A stretch of 64,000 nucleotides of DNA from Caprimulgus europaeus. Its lineage: Eukaryota > Chordata > Aves > Caprimulgiformes > Caprimulgidae. Every line of letters starts with the position of its first letter. Position 1 is the first letter of the stretch. The stretch is taken from contig OU015523.1 in assembly GCA_907165065.1 (NCBI GenBank), forward strand, positions 20,425,834-20,489,833. The letters are read 5' to 3'. The notes beneath the pieces are model-generated. The model ran no database searches, was not told the DNA's origin, and was given only the letters and a program-made list of their open reading frames with translations. A program made the position numbers and the translations under genes. Positions 25,420-59,767 of this stretch are shown here, one piece after another.

Positions 25420-25837
25420 AGATCAGCTTGCTCTGAGTCTTATTCAACTGAGTTTTGAAAAGCTCAAAAATTAAGATTTCACAGCCACTCTTGACAACCT
25501 GTTGTGCTGCTGAACCATCCTCATTGCAGTGTCTGAAAGTTGTTGCTTTTTGTCCTTGGTAGCTCTGAGAAGAGTCTGGCTCTGTCTTCTCTATGACCCT
25601 GTTTAAGGTAGTTAGGCACTTCAATTAGACCTGTGCCTTCCCCTCCCCTCCTCTCCCCCACCATCCCTCCACCCTTAGCTATCTCCATGATAAACACACC
25701 CAGTTGCTTCAGTCTCTCCCGAACAGTGTTGTCCATCTAAGTGGCCCTCTGGCATGCTTCAGTTTGCCAGTATCTCTCCTGCTCTTGGGGGCATAGCCCT
25801 GGATGCAATCTCTTACATGCAGCTTAATATCAGTATC
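25420..25837 (-). mobile_element. CR1 LINE, minus strand, 3' half, split by a nested CR1
   Basis: Reverse-oriented CR1 sequence: caactgagttttgaaaagctc, gagaagagtctggctctgtct and gtggccctctg are all diverged matches to the CR1 3' region. Its 5' continuation resumes at 26059 after a plus-strand CR1. Limits are approximate. Confidence 0.7.
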
Positions 25838-26058
25838 AGTAAGGACATTAGGAAGAATTTCTTTATTGAAAGGGTTATCAGGCATTGGAACAGGCTGCCC
25901 AGGGCAGTGGTGGAGTAGGTCCCTGGAGGTATTAAGAGTTGTGTAGACATAGTGCTCAGGGACGTAGTCTAGTCGAGGATTTGTCAGTGTGAGGTTAATG
26001 ATTGGACTTGATGATCTTAAAGGTCTTTTCCAATCTAGGTAATTCTGTGATTCTGTAA
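25838..26058 (+). mobile_element. CR1 LINE 3' tail, plus strand, nested in an older CR1
   Basis: It runs from ggacattaggaagaatttc through cattggaacaggctgcccag to the terminal repeats AATTCTGTG ATTCTGTA. The whole is the last 220 bases of a CR1, opposite in direction to the CR1 on either side. Confidence 0.85.
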
Positions 26059-26460
26059 CCCCTCTGAAATTGAGGGCAATAATAATTTCTCTTGACGTAC
26101 TGCCTACAGTATTGCTAATGCAGTCTAGCATGTGGTTGACCTTCATTGCTGCAAGGGCACACTGCTGGCTTATGTTCAACTTGCACACTCTTTTCTGCAG
26201 AGATGGTCCCCAGCCAATCTTTCCTTAGCCTGTACTGACATGTAGAGGTTTTACTCTCCCAAACCCAGGATTGGTCATTGTAGAACTCCATGAGGTTCCT
26301 ATTGGCCTGATCCTTCATTTTATCAAGTATTCTCTGAATAGCAGCCCTGCCTTCCAGCATAGCAACCACCCCCCACACTTTGGTATCATCTGCAAACTTA
26401 TTGAAAGTGTCTTTTGTACTTTGTATTTCTAATACCATTAACAACGTGAATGAACTTTCA
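26059..26460 (-). mobile_element. CR1 LINE, minus strand, reverse transcriptase remnant
   Basis: Translation of the minus strand from about 26410 gives NKFADDTKVWGVVAMLEGRA and then QANRNLMEF and CQYRLRKD. FADD is the reverse transcriptase palm motif and the flanking residues are typical CR1 ORF2. It is the 5' continuation of the element at 25420-25837. Confidence 0.85.
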
Positions 26461-29400
26461 TCAACCCAGTAGAGGGCAGTCAGTCTCTGCTAAAAAACCC
26501 ACAGGGCACAGAAGACTGTCAAAGCATACACACCACCCCTACACCAGCTCTTGTTGCGTTTCATAGATAAGTAGGTTAAAAACTAGAACACCCACTATGG
26601 AGACTGTTGGGAATAACTAAAATAAAATATGCATTTATGTTTGTTACTCAGTTGTTGGGCATTACATTGATTGATTTAGTTGGGCCTTGAGTTTGTGTTT
26701 AGTGATAATGGATATACAGTGACCACACTTCCATATTGGGACATAAGGACTGATCAGGCAGAAGTGAGGTTACTACTGAGTCATCTCCTAATGCCATTTT
26801 ATGATATCAAATTGGTGGTGCTTTCTTAAGTTTTGTGTCATATTACCTCTATTCTCTTCTGCAGCACAGGTGATATTTTTCCTGTTCACTCAAGGAAAAA
26901 GCATCATCTTGGATCATCTAAACAACAACAACAACAAAATAAATCCTTGTTAAAGATGTAGCTTAAGGTAGATTTAAACATATTTGTTTGGTTCATGGCC
27001 ACTGGCAGTAAGAGACTTGAGGGAGACTATAAATGAGCCTCTGACTGGAAAATGTAATGAATCATACTTGCAAAAGGAAAGGTAACAATTTAATTCAACT
27101 TTTGTTTTCAGAAACCTTCAGAAAGATAGAATGCTTGCTCTAGTATTTTGTTTTCTAAATGTCTGTCCTTCGTAAGCCAATGGAACATCTTTCCCCTTAG
27201 AACCTGGTTAGTAGTTACTGCAAACATGTGCTTCATGTGCTTCAGGAGACTCTTCATAATGGAGGCGGGGAAAGAAAGACCCAGACACAACAGGTTCATC
27301 ACTTTGGCTCAGCCCAGAGAGTGCCTGGAGTATGTACAAGTGCCTGAAGACCTGACTTCCCAGAATAACTTGCTCAGTACTCAGTTTTTAATCTGCATCT
27401 CTGTTTTAGGGAATAGCTTTCTGGTATATTCAACATTCTCAGGAGGAAGAGAGGGTATGTTTAATTTTGGTCATTCATCATGTTCTTAATTGTGTGGTTG
27501 TAATGACAAGCCTGTTTCTGCTATGGAGTAAACCTCTCAACTTCTTATTGGGGATGGGGGGAACAAATCACCTGTGCAAATACACCTCTTGTAGCTCTTT
27601 GTGTGTCCTTTGATGAATATCCTTCTTCAGGATAACCTGCTTGAGAGGAATATTTCTAGCTTCTCTGTTCTTTTACTGAGAGGAACTTTTTATACTCTGT
27701 CTGCTTGGGATAAAGCTCTGATAGACTCACCTAATCAAAAGTCTTCCAGTAGTTAATATAAGAAATCACTGGCTCCTTTGTCAGGTCTTTACCAGCAAAA
27801 TGGGTTGACACAGTTAATTTTGCAGAACAACCAGTCAGATCTGGCCTCTTCCCGTGATCTCTTGCTGCTGCCAAAACCTTCAGAATAGGTCAAGACTTCA
27901 CCAGGACAGTCTTTGATACTGCAATTTGAAGACTAGTAAGTGCAGAGGTATTTATAGGACCTCTTAAATTGTGAAGGAAATGTTAGGAAGCAACAATAGT
28001 TGGCTGCACCTAAAGGGATAGGAAGATGAGCATGACTTCACACTGGACAGTACAGGGGCCTCATCAGCTAGGGTACAGCCCCACACTACTTGAGCAAGGT
28101 CGGTAGGCAGACCTGGAGGTGGTAGCCAGGTTCAAGCAAGAGCCTAGATTGTTGGGCAATTTTATGGTGATGAGGCAGGTCTCACTGTCAGCAACCTGAC
28201 CAAAGTGGAAGAGGGGAATAAAAAGAATTAAAATATTTTGACTCTGCTCTGAGATTTCACAGGTTGCAGATTTCTGTAGCATGCCCTGTAACCTGTGATG
28301 TATAGTTGAATGGCTCTACCAAGCCATCAGCAAGTAATACTCTTAAAGACAAACATTCAACAGGGCCCAGATTTCCCATGTTAGCCAAGACCAAAGCTGA
28401 ACCTTTGTCATCAGCAGATACCTTCAAAATCCTCCTTCTTCCATCAAAACACATACTCAGGAGCTCCCTAATGATGCTTTGGACAACAGCATAACTCAGA
28501 GCTGTGTGTTCCAAGTACTAAGCGGTGTCATCTGTTGTCACAGAAACAAACCAGTCACAATCCAAGTTTGATTCCCTGTCTGTTATCCTGACATAGTACC
28601 ACAATTACTACAGGCTAAGACTCAAAAAACTCCAGGTCAAATCAGGATGGATTAATTTTTCAGACATTTCTGAGAATCTTTAAAGCCTCATGCCAGCTAT
28701 GAAATTGGGAGTCAGTGTACTCATACTCAGCCTTAATTCAACACTGTAAGACATGAACACCAAGCAGCTGTCACACTAACTTCTTCCTTTTCCCAAACTG
28801 CAAAAATGTTGCTAGCCACAGATTTGGGGGTTAACATTCCCATGGATGCATCCCAGGTATGTACTTTCACCCTTTTGTGTATCTCTAGGAGCAAGGAAAA
28901 CTTCTACTAAAAAAGCATGGTCTACCAATGCCAAGACTCACACACAGAACTTTACAGTTACTGAATTAAAGACTTAGGTACTTTCATGGCACTCCTGACC
29001 ACAAGGTAAAACTATTTAGTGAGGTGTTCTTTTTCGTTAATGCTTTCTCCCACTGTGTTACAGGCTGGTTTAGAGATTCCTAGTAACACCCTTGGGCTAT
29101 CTTAAAATCCCATACATCCTTTGAGGAAAACAAAATGTGAAGATTCTCATGGTTTGTTTTCAATATTTTATAGCTTCAAATCCTACTGTCACAATTTTTG
29201 TATCAGTCTATGGTCCAAGTGATATTCCAAGCCCTTTTCTACTTTTTCTGCATTAGCTATTTTTATGTTAGGACCCAGTACCAGTTCCCTATGTGCAGGA
29301 CTAGAATGTCTATTTCACATTCACTCATTTCATCTTTTACACAGGAATATGCTTCTGCTTTTATTGAATACACAAATCCCCGAGACATGCTCCATTGACA

Positions 29401-32400
29401 GACAGCTGAGGGATTAGTCCCTTACTTAAATCAACAGTAAGCTCCCCAACTCACCAACAGAAAGCTTTCTGACTTAAGCTACTAGCTCAAATCACAACAG
29501 TAGAAAAACATCCAGGACACTTGCCCAGGCTTCCCCAGTGAGGCAGAATCCTACTGATCCACTCATTCAAGGTTACTTATGAATTAGGAAGCTTCTTGGT
29601 GATCCTGTTTCACTAAGAGGTCTCTAAGTTGCCAGTATAGCTGCACTCAACAGAGATCTTCAGTTCTTGCTATAGCTTCTTTTGGTTTTTCCTGGAAATG
29701 CTACAAAATCTGCTGCAAATGTTGGTGGGATCAGTTTTATGAAGTCTGGAGATCTTTATGCTGCTGTGCCAAGTTTTTCTGTAACAGTCAATTGAACTAT
29801 TGCTGATCCCTCATCCAACTCACCAGGACCATGGGAATCCATCTTTCAAACGAGTCTGTGCCTCTCCTGCCATTCTCCACCATATGTTGTTGGAATTGCT
29901 TCTACTACTCCAAGTCAAGAACTGGAGACCCACTTTACTTTAAATCTCTTCTTACCCAGGCTTACTACACACACTTTCATACATGGCAAACACACAGTAT
30001 TAATTAGGATAAGTCAGCACAATGTTTTATTTAAAGCAAGACTACCTCTGGCCTTTGGCACTCCTTCAGGTCAGGAGATGGAACAGAATTACACATCAGG
30101 ATTAGTTGCATAGCATATAGTAGATCCTTAAGGGACACCTATACCCTGATATAGTTTATAATGCATTGTTAAGTTACTTCTATGTCTCAGTTGTGATTTA
30201 CTGGTGGTTAAGTAATTCCTATTTACCCAATAGATGAGATCTTTTGAAGATAAGAGTTTTGCAAGACTGGTAGAGATAACACTATTAGTATGCTTCTGGA
30301 CTATCTAGTTATTTTCCTCTGTTACCTAGTTTTGTTTTTTTGATAGATATCACCACTCAGTTGTGTCATATGAAACTGTTCATAATATTGTGCATTTGCA
30401 TACAATCATCTACAACTTTGTTTTCCAATGCTGCACAAGTAAGATACTATAGCTTGAATGACTGGAAATATCACAGTCCAACAGGATTCCCTAACATATC
30501 TGTAATACATCAAGCAGCTGTTGGCTAGTCATTATTACAACCTTCTCAGATGGAAGATTATCCATTATACACATGGAGAAACTACATCACTGCTTACTGC
30601 TGACTTGGCATGTTCTTGACTTTCTGTTCTGTGTCTATCTGAACTCAGAAACTGTTATTTTTCATTGCTTTTTTCTTGTACTTCTGCTTCTCTCATTCTT
30701 TTCTCTCACAATGCACATCTTTAGAGCTTTTATTAGATGCTGCAATTTCAGACAAACAATTGCAGTACAACCAGAAGAGTACAAGGGGCTATGTTGAAAG
30801 ACTGAAAGACTTCAGATTGGTTGTAGGCTGCACTTCCACTCTTGCTCTTAAGATGGTAGCCTAAACTTGGGTATGGAATCCATACACTTTGTTTTTGCCA
30901 TTGCTGAAGTGATAGAATTTCCCTTGTGATTTCTGAAGTGGGAATTTTTTAAGAGTAAATTTTTATGAGACTCAAGGTGAAAAATTTTGGTGAGTTGGAG
31001 CAAAGAAATAGAAAAAGTAATTTTATTTTTAAGGTTTGAGCATATATGTGATTCAGAAAGAATATATGGAACAAGATAGGGAAAATATGCAGTGGAAGAA
31101 TAAGAGCTTCTGAAGTGGCCTGTCAGCCTGTAGCTCTGATGCTGTCCCTAAAACAGCAAAACAGGCAAATCTTTGTGCTGAAATCTGTCCAAGCAGAAGG
31201 GCTGGGGCAATACTTACCTCTGACATAGACCACTTGGTTTGGCTATAGACTAGCCATTACAACTTGGCTACGCAAAGGCTGTACAATGCTCTGAAGATAT
31301 GTTAAGCATCTAGTTATGATATTTTATTTGTCTACCAGATGCTTAATATGGATTTGGGGGGCAAATCTGGAAGGCAGCTGTAGAAGATAATTTCTTTTCA
31401 TCATAATAAATAAGTTGATTTCCCCTTCTTCCCTTTCTCTTTAAAAGCCTTAACTTTGTGTTAAGTTTTTCTGATACCATTCATTACACACTGTTCTGTG
31501 ACTAAGAGAAACCTTTAAAATCATTTCAGAAGATAAAAATGGGGGACTTTTACCATGTGCAGCTAATATTGTTCCTCCTTTACGTTCAACAGGATTCTTT
31601 ACTTTTACAATGCCTTTTATCTTCTCCATTTCCCGCTAATCACAGTTCACATAGTCATGGATGTTGTGAAAGACTAGGATTACACTTCTATCCTTGTAGT
31701 AACTTCAAAATATCACTCAGCTCTTGCAATTTTCCCCCCTGTAAAGAAACTGTAAGAGAAATATAATAAAGAGAAAGAAAGAATATGCACTCCCATCCTG
31801 ATTTGCCACCAGATAAGTACATTGGATTCAATCCTACATACCTTCAGCACTCAAAATTTCCAGAAAGGTTAACAGGAGTTTTGTGAGAACATGGAATGTA
31901 AGGGTCAGGGCCATTCAGAAGGAAAGGAATCCATGCCATGTACTGTGCAAATTATGTCTGTCTCTAAATTAGCACTGAAATTACTTTTATAATAGGCGAG
32001 GTAATAGCCATTTTGATTTATGTTTGCAAGTAAGAAGGGATTGAAGAAGTGGCTGGGATGAAAAAAAGCCCTAGAGACTATGTAGGAGATTTTCCTGTAG
32101 TCTTTGTCTATAATATTTCTATAATAATTTTTCCTTTTCAGGCATGTTACTGGAAAAGGCAAACTTAAGTTTCAGAGTCACCAAAAGTCAGTTCATTCAT
32201 ACTCAGTTATTCAGAGTTATACTTTTTTTTTCTTTTTTTTCAAACCTAGGCTGACCTAAAAGAAATGCAATGCACTACAAAAAAGTCTAGAGTAGTGTCT
32301 CTGTCAAGATCACAATCCCCAGCAGCAAAAGTGGCTTTCTTGTATTTGTAGCAGGTATGTGAAAATAGGAATTCCTTAGTTGTTGCTGAAGTATTTCCAC

Positions 32401-35163
32401 GTATTGGCTTACTTACACAATTTCTATAGTTCTACCAAGGATAGCACATCCTAACTGTGCCATATGCAATACTGAAAGATCCCCTAGAATCATGGGGTGA
32501 CAGAATTGCACAGAACCAACATTGTCCTGTCATTGCTAGTCTGCTCCCAATTTTGTGTTGTTAGATACTGTGGTGTGAGGAACACATTTGGCCAGGCCGT
32601 GCTTTGTATTTCTTCATGCTTACATTGCTACTCATGGCCTATGGACATAGGAGGGAGATTTTGACATCAGCTGTCATATTTGTTAGGTAGGGCTAAGATG
32701 GAACCAAAAGATTCCAGGAGTCAGGTCAGTCAGAATCAGCCTAAGTCAGAAACAAGAGAGGTTCAGACACACACCAGGAAAGGGCATCAGAAGCAGCCAA
32801 AATAAAGACCCTATTTGCAGTAGGAGCCTGGAACAAGGAACAGGTAGAGTTAGAATAAAATCAGGAGCTAAATGCAGGCCTTGAGAATGAGGGTTAGAAG
32901 CTGGAGTCACAGTATGACTTCAGAGCTGTGGAAAGGAATACAAATTGCTAAAAGCAGGTATCAGGTATGTGGGAAACCACGTACACCAAAACTGTACAGA
33001 CTTACACCACCTCTCAACTACTATGCCTTATCAGGTCCTTAGTTTTTGAAAAACTGTTTACAGTCTCCTGCTAGTCGGAAAGTCCAACAATACTTAAGAG
33101 GCATGGCCATGATCTGCTGAACAGGCTTTGGTCCATACAACATTCTTATATATTTCACCCATCTTTCATCTCTGTATTCCATTACCTCTGAAAATGACCT
33201 CTATCATGAATTACAAGAAGACACTTTTTTGCAGTATTAAGACTCTATATCCATACAAGTGGGTAAAGGAAAACTATTGAGTCAGATTTACTGCAATTTG
33301 AAGCTATAATGAGAGCTGTAACAAGCTCCCCAGAACAATGTGAGTTCACCTGAGATACTGGTTTGCAGTTGCTTGAACTGCCCTGAATGCTGCAACTGTT
33401 GCCTTCATGCCTAGCTGAGAAATCTCTCCTCAACCTGCTGTCTGACTGTTATTTATTTTTTGCACCTTAGAGCTGCTGTCTGGTGGCAGTAGCACAGCTG
33501 CCCAGAAGAGGGAAGAATGTTCCACTGCTTGCTTGTCCTGCTAATAGCAGTCTTAGGGCTTTTATTCCTTGGGGAGACAGTAGAAAGTATTCTCTGCTTG
33601 GGAGAACAGCCCAGGAAAATATTGTTTTTGTCTGTCGTAGGCACTTAACACTTCAGTGTCTAAATAACTTTCTCAACTTGGAGTAGAGTTGCTTCTCCCC
33701 CCTCAAGAATGTTAGGAGGGATATATTCTTGATATCGTTTAAAAACTTACATTTTGCTCATAACATCTCGCTTGTGTTGCACTCTAACCTCACAATATAG
33801 CAAGTAATAAATTTTTCCCATTAGTTTAACTTGACACTTCCTCCTAGAACTGGACAACTCGATGAATCTTACATTTTAGGATATGTTTTCTCAAGTTTGT
33901 CTTAAAGCATTGGTTTTTCTGTGCGGTGACTTACATTTTTATAGGATAGGATACACCATGAGTTTACAGAAGTCTGGATGTGAATCCTGGTTTGGTAAGT
34001 CTAAGTAACCTCTAAATAAACCAGGAGTTTTAAAGAGATGACTCATCCCTTTAGACACTTTTCTTCCTTACTTGCTGATTCTGCCTAGGTCCAGGCAGCC
34101 TGAGCAGAATTCTTTTCCACTACAGCAGGAGTAAGAGTGAAGGGATATTTCTGGTGATTCAAGAGAAAAGAATATTAGGACAAGTCTTCAAGGAAAGAAG
34201 ATTAGAAACCAGGAACTTTTATGTTGTTGTTTTCTTTTTTTCTCCCACATAGCTTCCAGCTTCTTCACAAGAAGGATGTCTCCTCTCTTCATTTTGATAT
34301 TTTGTCTACTGCTTTGCAGACTCGCCCTTGTGACCTTGATGATGGTTTTCTATACCAAGACTAGTGTTTGTTAAATTGAATTTTCAGCCCTTTCTTAAAT
34401 TATCTTTTCTGGAAGAAATGTAAATAAGTGTGAATAAACAATGAGAGATTGTAGAACATTATAAAGGAAAATTAAATATGCAAAGTTTACACATTAATCT
34501 ACATAAAGTTTTATTCCAACTTGTGAAGTAAAGTGATTTCGTTTGACACAGCGAAGGTGGAGTCTATAATGGTAATTTGTCTAATGGGATTTGCAGACAG
34601 TTGGGGCAGGAGGTGTGTCCTCTGTTATACTACCTTCCCAGAGCACAGTGTCTTTTAGGGCACGTCCCCACATGTTCACTCACCTAAAAGGTGTTTAGCC
34701 TGACTTGTTCAGCTGTCTATTTCAAAATAGCTTAGATGTTGCTTTCCAGAGGAACTCAGCGATATTTAAGGAGGATGATTATTTCTAAATTCTAGACTTC
34801 AGAAATTAAATACTAGAACTCCAGGACATTGATGCTGTGTGAATTCTCCAGTGCTGTATAGGGTCTTTGAGAGGGGTAAGGCTGCTGGTGAGCTACTTTA
34901 AATCAGACACACCTTTGGGTTGGGCTATTTTGGAAACTAAGTACTTGATAAGGCTCAAGGTATGGTCTGCTAGGGACAAGTGATTTTACTTTGTGTTTTT
35001 ACATGCACTTCGATCAGCTGATGCAGCTGAGGGACAGTCTCCTCTGTTAGTAACAGGCTCGGGGCAGAGGAGTGGTGACCTGTCACAGGCCTCCTCTGGC
35101 TTTTTTCAAAGTAGGGATTGCTAGCTTTCAGGCAGCTAAGCAAGAGAGAAAAAGGGACGTGCT
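26461..35163. other. Intergenic DNA upstream of TRPV6
   Basis: No gene recognised. It holds a short (AAC)n at 26921-26938 and a purine-rich block of recurring ca(g)gagtcag-type phrases near 32700-32990 that may be an old repeat. The last few hundred bases must contain the TRPV6 promoter and 5' leader, but I see no TATA box in a convincing place. A single nuclear-receptor half-site, TGACCT, is at 35076-35081, without a proper DR3 partner. Confidence 0.45.
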
Positions 35164-57785
<22,622 letters not shown>

Positions 57786-58126
57786 GAAGCCTCTTTTTTT
57801 ACTCCACAACACAGATCACTTTTGCCACAAAAGTTGTCTATTGCCAACTGTTCATACATACTGCAGCATACTATACACATTTGTCAGCCTTGAAGAACTC
57901 TACTGGTGAACAGTTCATGGACAGTTCATGGCATCTATGCCGTGATATATGAACGCAATCTTTTCTCTCCTCCATTTAAGTGCTCTGCTGTTGCACTGGT
58001 ATTTGCACCGGGCTGGTGGGCTTGTTGAGCTAAGATCTGTGGTGGTTTGTTATGCTTTGTAATGCCCTACAGAAATGAACAAAAGAAGCCAGCAGTGGGA
58101 TTTCATCCATTTACAGAGAACTGATC

Positions 58127-58132
58127 AATAAA
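58127..58132 (+). promoter_or_regulatory. Candidate TRPV6 poly(A) signal AATAAA
   Basis: The first AATAAA, 342 bases after the TRPV6 stop. A second, at 58158-58163, lies 31 bases on. Confidence 0.6.
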
Positions 58133-58157
58133 CCCTCTCCAAGACTGTTACATACAG

Positions 58158-58163
58158 AATAAA
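58158..58163 (+). promoter_or_regulatory. Second candidate TRPV6 poly(A) signal AATAAA
   Basis: AATAAA followed by CT-rich sequence; with the signal 31 bases upstream it forms a likely paired 3' end. A distal AATAAA at 60151-60156 could give a longer UTR. Confidence 0.55.
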
Positions 58164-58464
58164 TCTCTCCCTCCAGTTTCACAAAATCCCAGTGCTCTCA
58201 TAGCAGAGTTGACTGAAGTTCTCTTCTATAATTTGGTACAGAACTGAAAAAAACCCCAACCTGTATCTAAGCTCAGGAATTAAGGTAGTTGCTGCCATTG
58301 TGATGATTAAAGGACTGTAACTGCTTAGCTGGCATTCAGGGTCTGACAGATTTTGTCCTCTGAAGAACGGCAGTCTCTATTAGCTGCATTTTCAACATTG
58401 CTATCTTAGCAGGACTGTTTTGATTTTAGTTTTGTTTTGCTTGTTTGGTGTTGGTTTTGGTGAT

Positions 58465-58494
58465 TTTTTGTTTGTTTGTTTGTTTGTTTGTTTA
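58465..58494. repeat. (TTTG)n microsatellite
   Basis: About seven TTTG units downstream of the TRPV6 stop. Confidence 0.92.
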
Positions 58495-58845
58495 TTTTGT
58501 TGTCACACGAATGCACTTTAAGATTTTGAAAAGGAGTGATTGCTATTCCTAGGAGGATTCTGAAGGATCTGAAGTGGAAATCTCGTTTCCTAATGAGAGA
58601 ACGTATGACCTGGTTAGGTGACTTTCAGCAGTGTGAAATTTCAGCAGAGCTATTAATCTCTCAAGTGAGCTGAAGCTGGTCTTTTGTTTTCTATGGAAGA
58701 GTAGGATTCTGAACCATAGTTCTCTGACTTCTAACTGAGCCATTAAGGTTGGGTAATGAGCTACAATATAGCATGCAAAGAAATGGAGAGGAAATGTTGG
58801 AAAGACAAATAAAAGCTATTGCAGAGGCAGTTCAGAAACTGCTGC

Positions 58846-58860
58846 GCTCTCTCTCTCTCT
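58846..58860. repeat. (CT)n microsatellite
   Basis: Seven CT units downstream of TRPV6. Confidence 0.85.
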
Positions 58861-59722
58861 GAAAGTCTAAAACTATCTGATGAAAAACAGTCATCCACAC
58901 AGTTCTCTTCCAGGCATGATGCTGTGCCAGTTTGTCATCTGGGCTACTTTAAGAAAAACAGAGAAATGTTCAGAGAAATGGACTATCATTTCAGGTGTTT
59001 TTTTTGTATTCTCAGGAGTGTGGAGTTTCATTCTAACAGCAAAAGTCGATGGAAAGCAATCCATGGTCTTTCAACATTTCCTTTCAACAGGACTAGTAAC
59101 AGAAACTTTGTTTTTTAAGAAACGAAGGATTATTATCTAGCACTAGACTCTGAGCCAAATCACCCTGTGATAATCAAAGCAGATGATGCAAAAGCTGAAT
59201 CCAGTGGATTTCTGATTGTATTGAAATATCATGGCAAACATCTACATCTCTCTTGCAGATGCTGTAATGAGCATCATGATCTTTGCAATTACATGTATGT
59301 ATTTAAATGTCCTCTTTCTCTTACTTGAATGTATATTTATGCTTCAATGGAAGACTGACAGTAGGCTGTCTCTCTGGAATTCAACTGCATACTTTTGAGT
59401 TGACTCATTTTGTTAAACTGAAAGTTTGCTTGTTCTTGCTCTCTTAAGTATTGTCAGTCCAAAACCTTTGGGGTTTGTGCTGGTGGTCTATGTAGATGAA
59501 ACAGTGTGGTACATTAACCAGAACTGTGAATTGCTGCTCTAATTGTAGATTAATTTTCTTTCATAGTGAATAGGAAGTAGCAGGAAGGGGAGAAGTGATT
59601 ACTTCCCACTCCTCCCCCTTCCCCAAGTATAGTAGTCTTTTCACTATTTTGAAAACCTGCAGAAATAAATTTAAGATGGTGCTGCATATAACCCTTCCTA
59701 CAAAAGGACTCCTCTTTGTGAC

Positions 59723-59767
59723 ATAATAGTAATAATAATAATTAATAATAATAATAGTAATAATAAA
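59723..59767. repeat. (AAT)n microsatellite
   Basis: Imperfect AAT units with AGT interruptions. Confidence 0.92.

Noticed and set aside
25709-26188. 159-codon minus-strand frame
   Set aside because: It runs across the junctions of the nested CR1 pair and is a by-product of those elements.
28257-28514. 85-codon minus-strand frame with protein-like composition
   Set aside because: Considered as a retrogene remnant, but I could not match it to any family and the flanks show no poly(A) tail or duplication.
35070-35100. Possible vitamin D response element ahead of TRPV6
   Set aside because: Only a single TGACCT half-site is present. No second half-site at three-base spacing was found.
9562-35163. 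Decayed TRPV5/6 paralogue or olfactory/LLCFC1-type gene in the gap
   Set aside because: No residual exon with channel, receptor or LLCFC1-like motifs was recognised in any frame.
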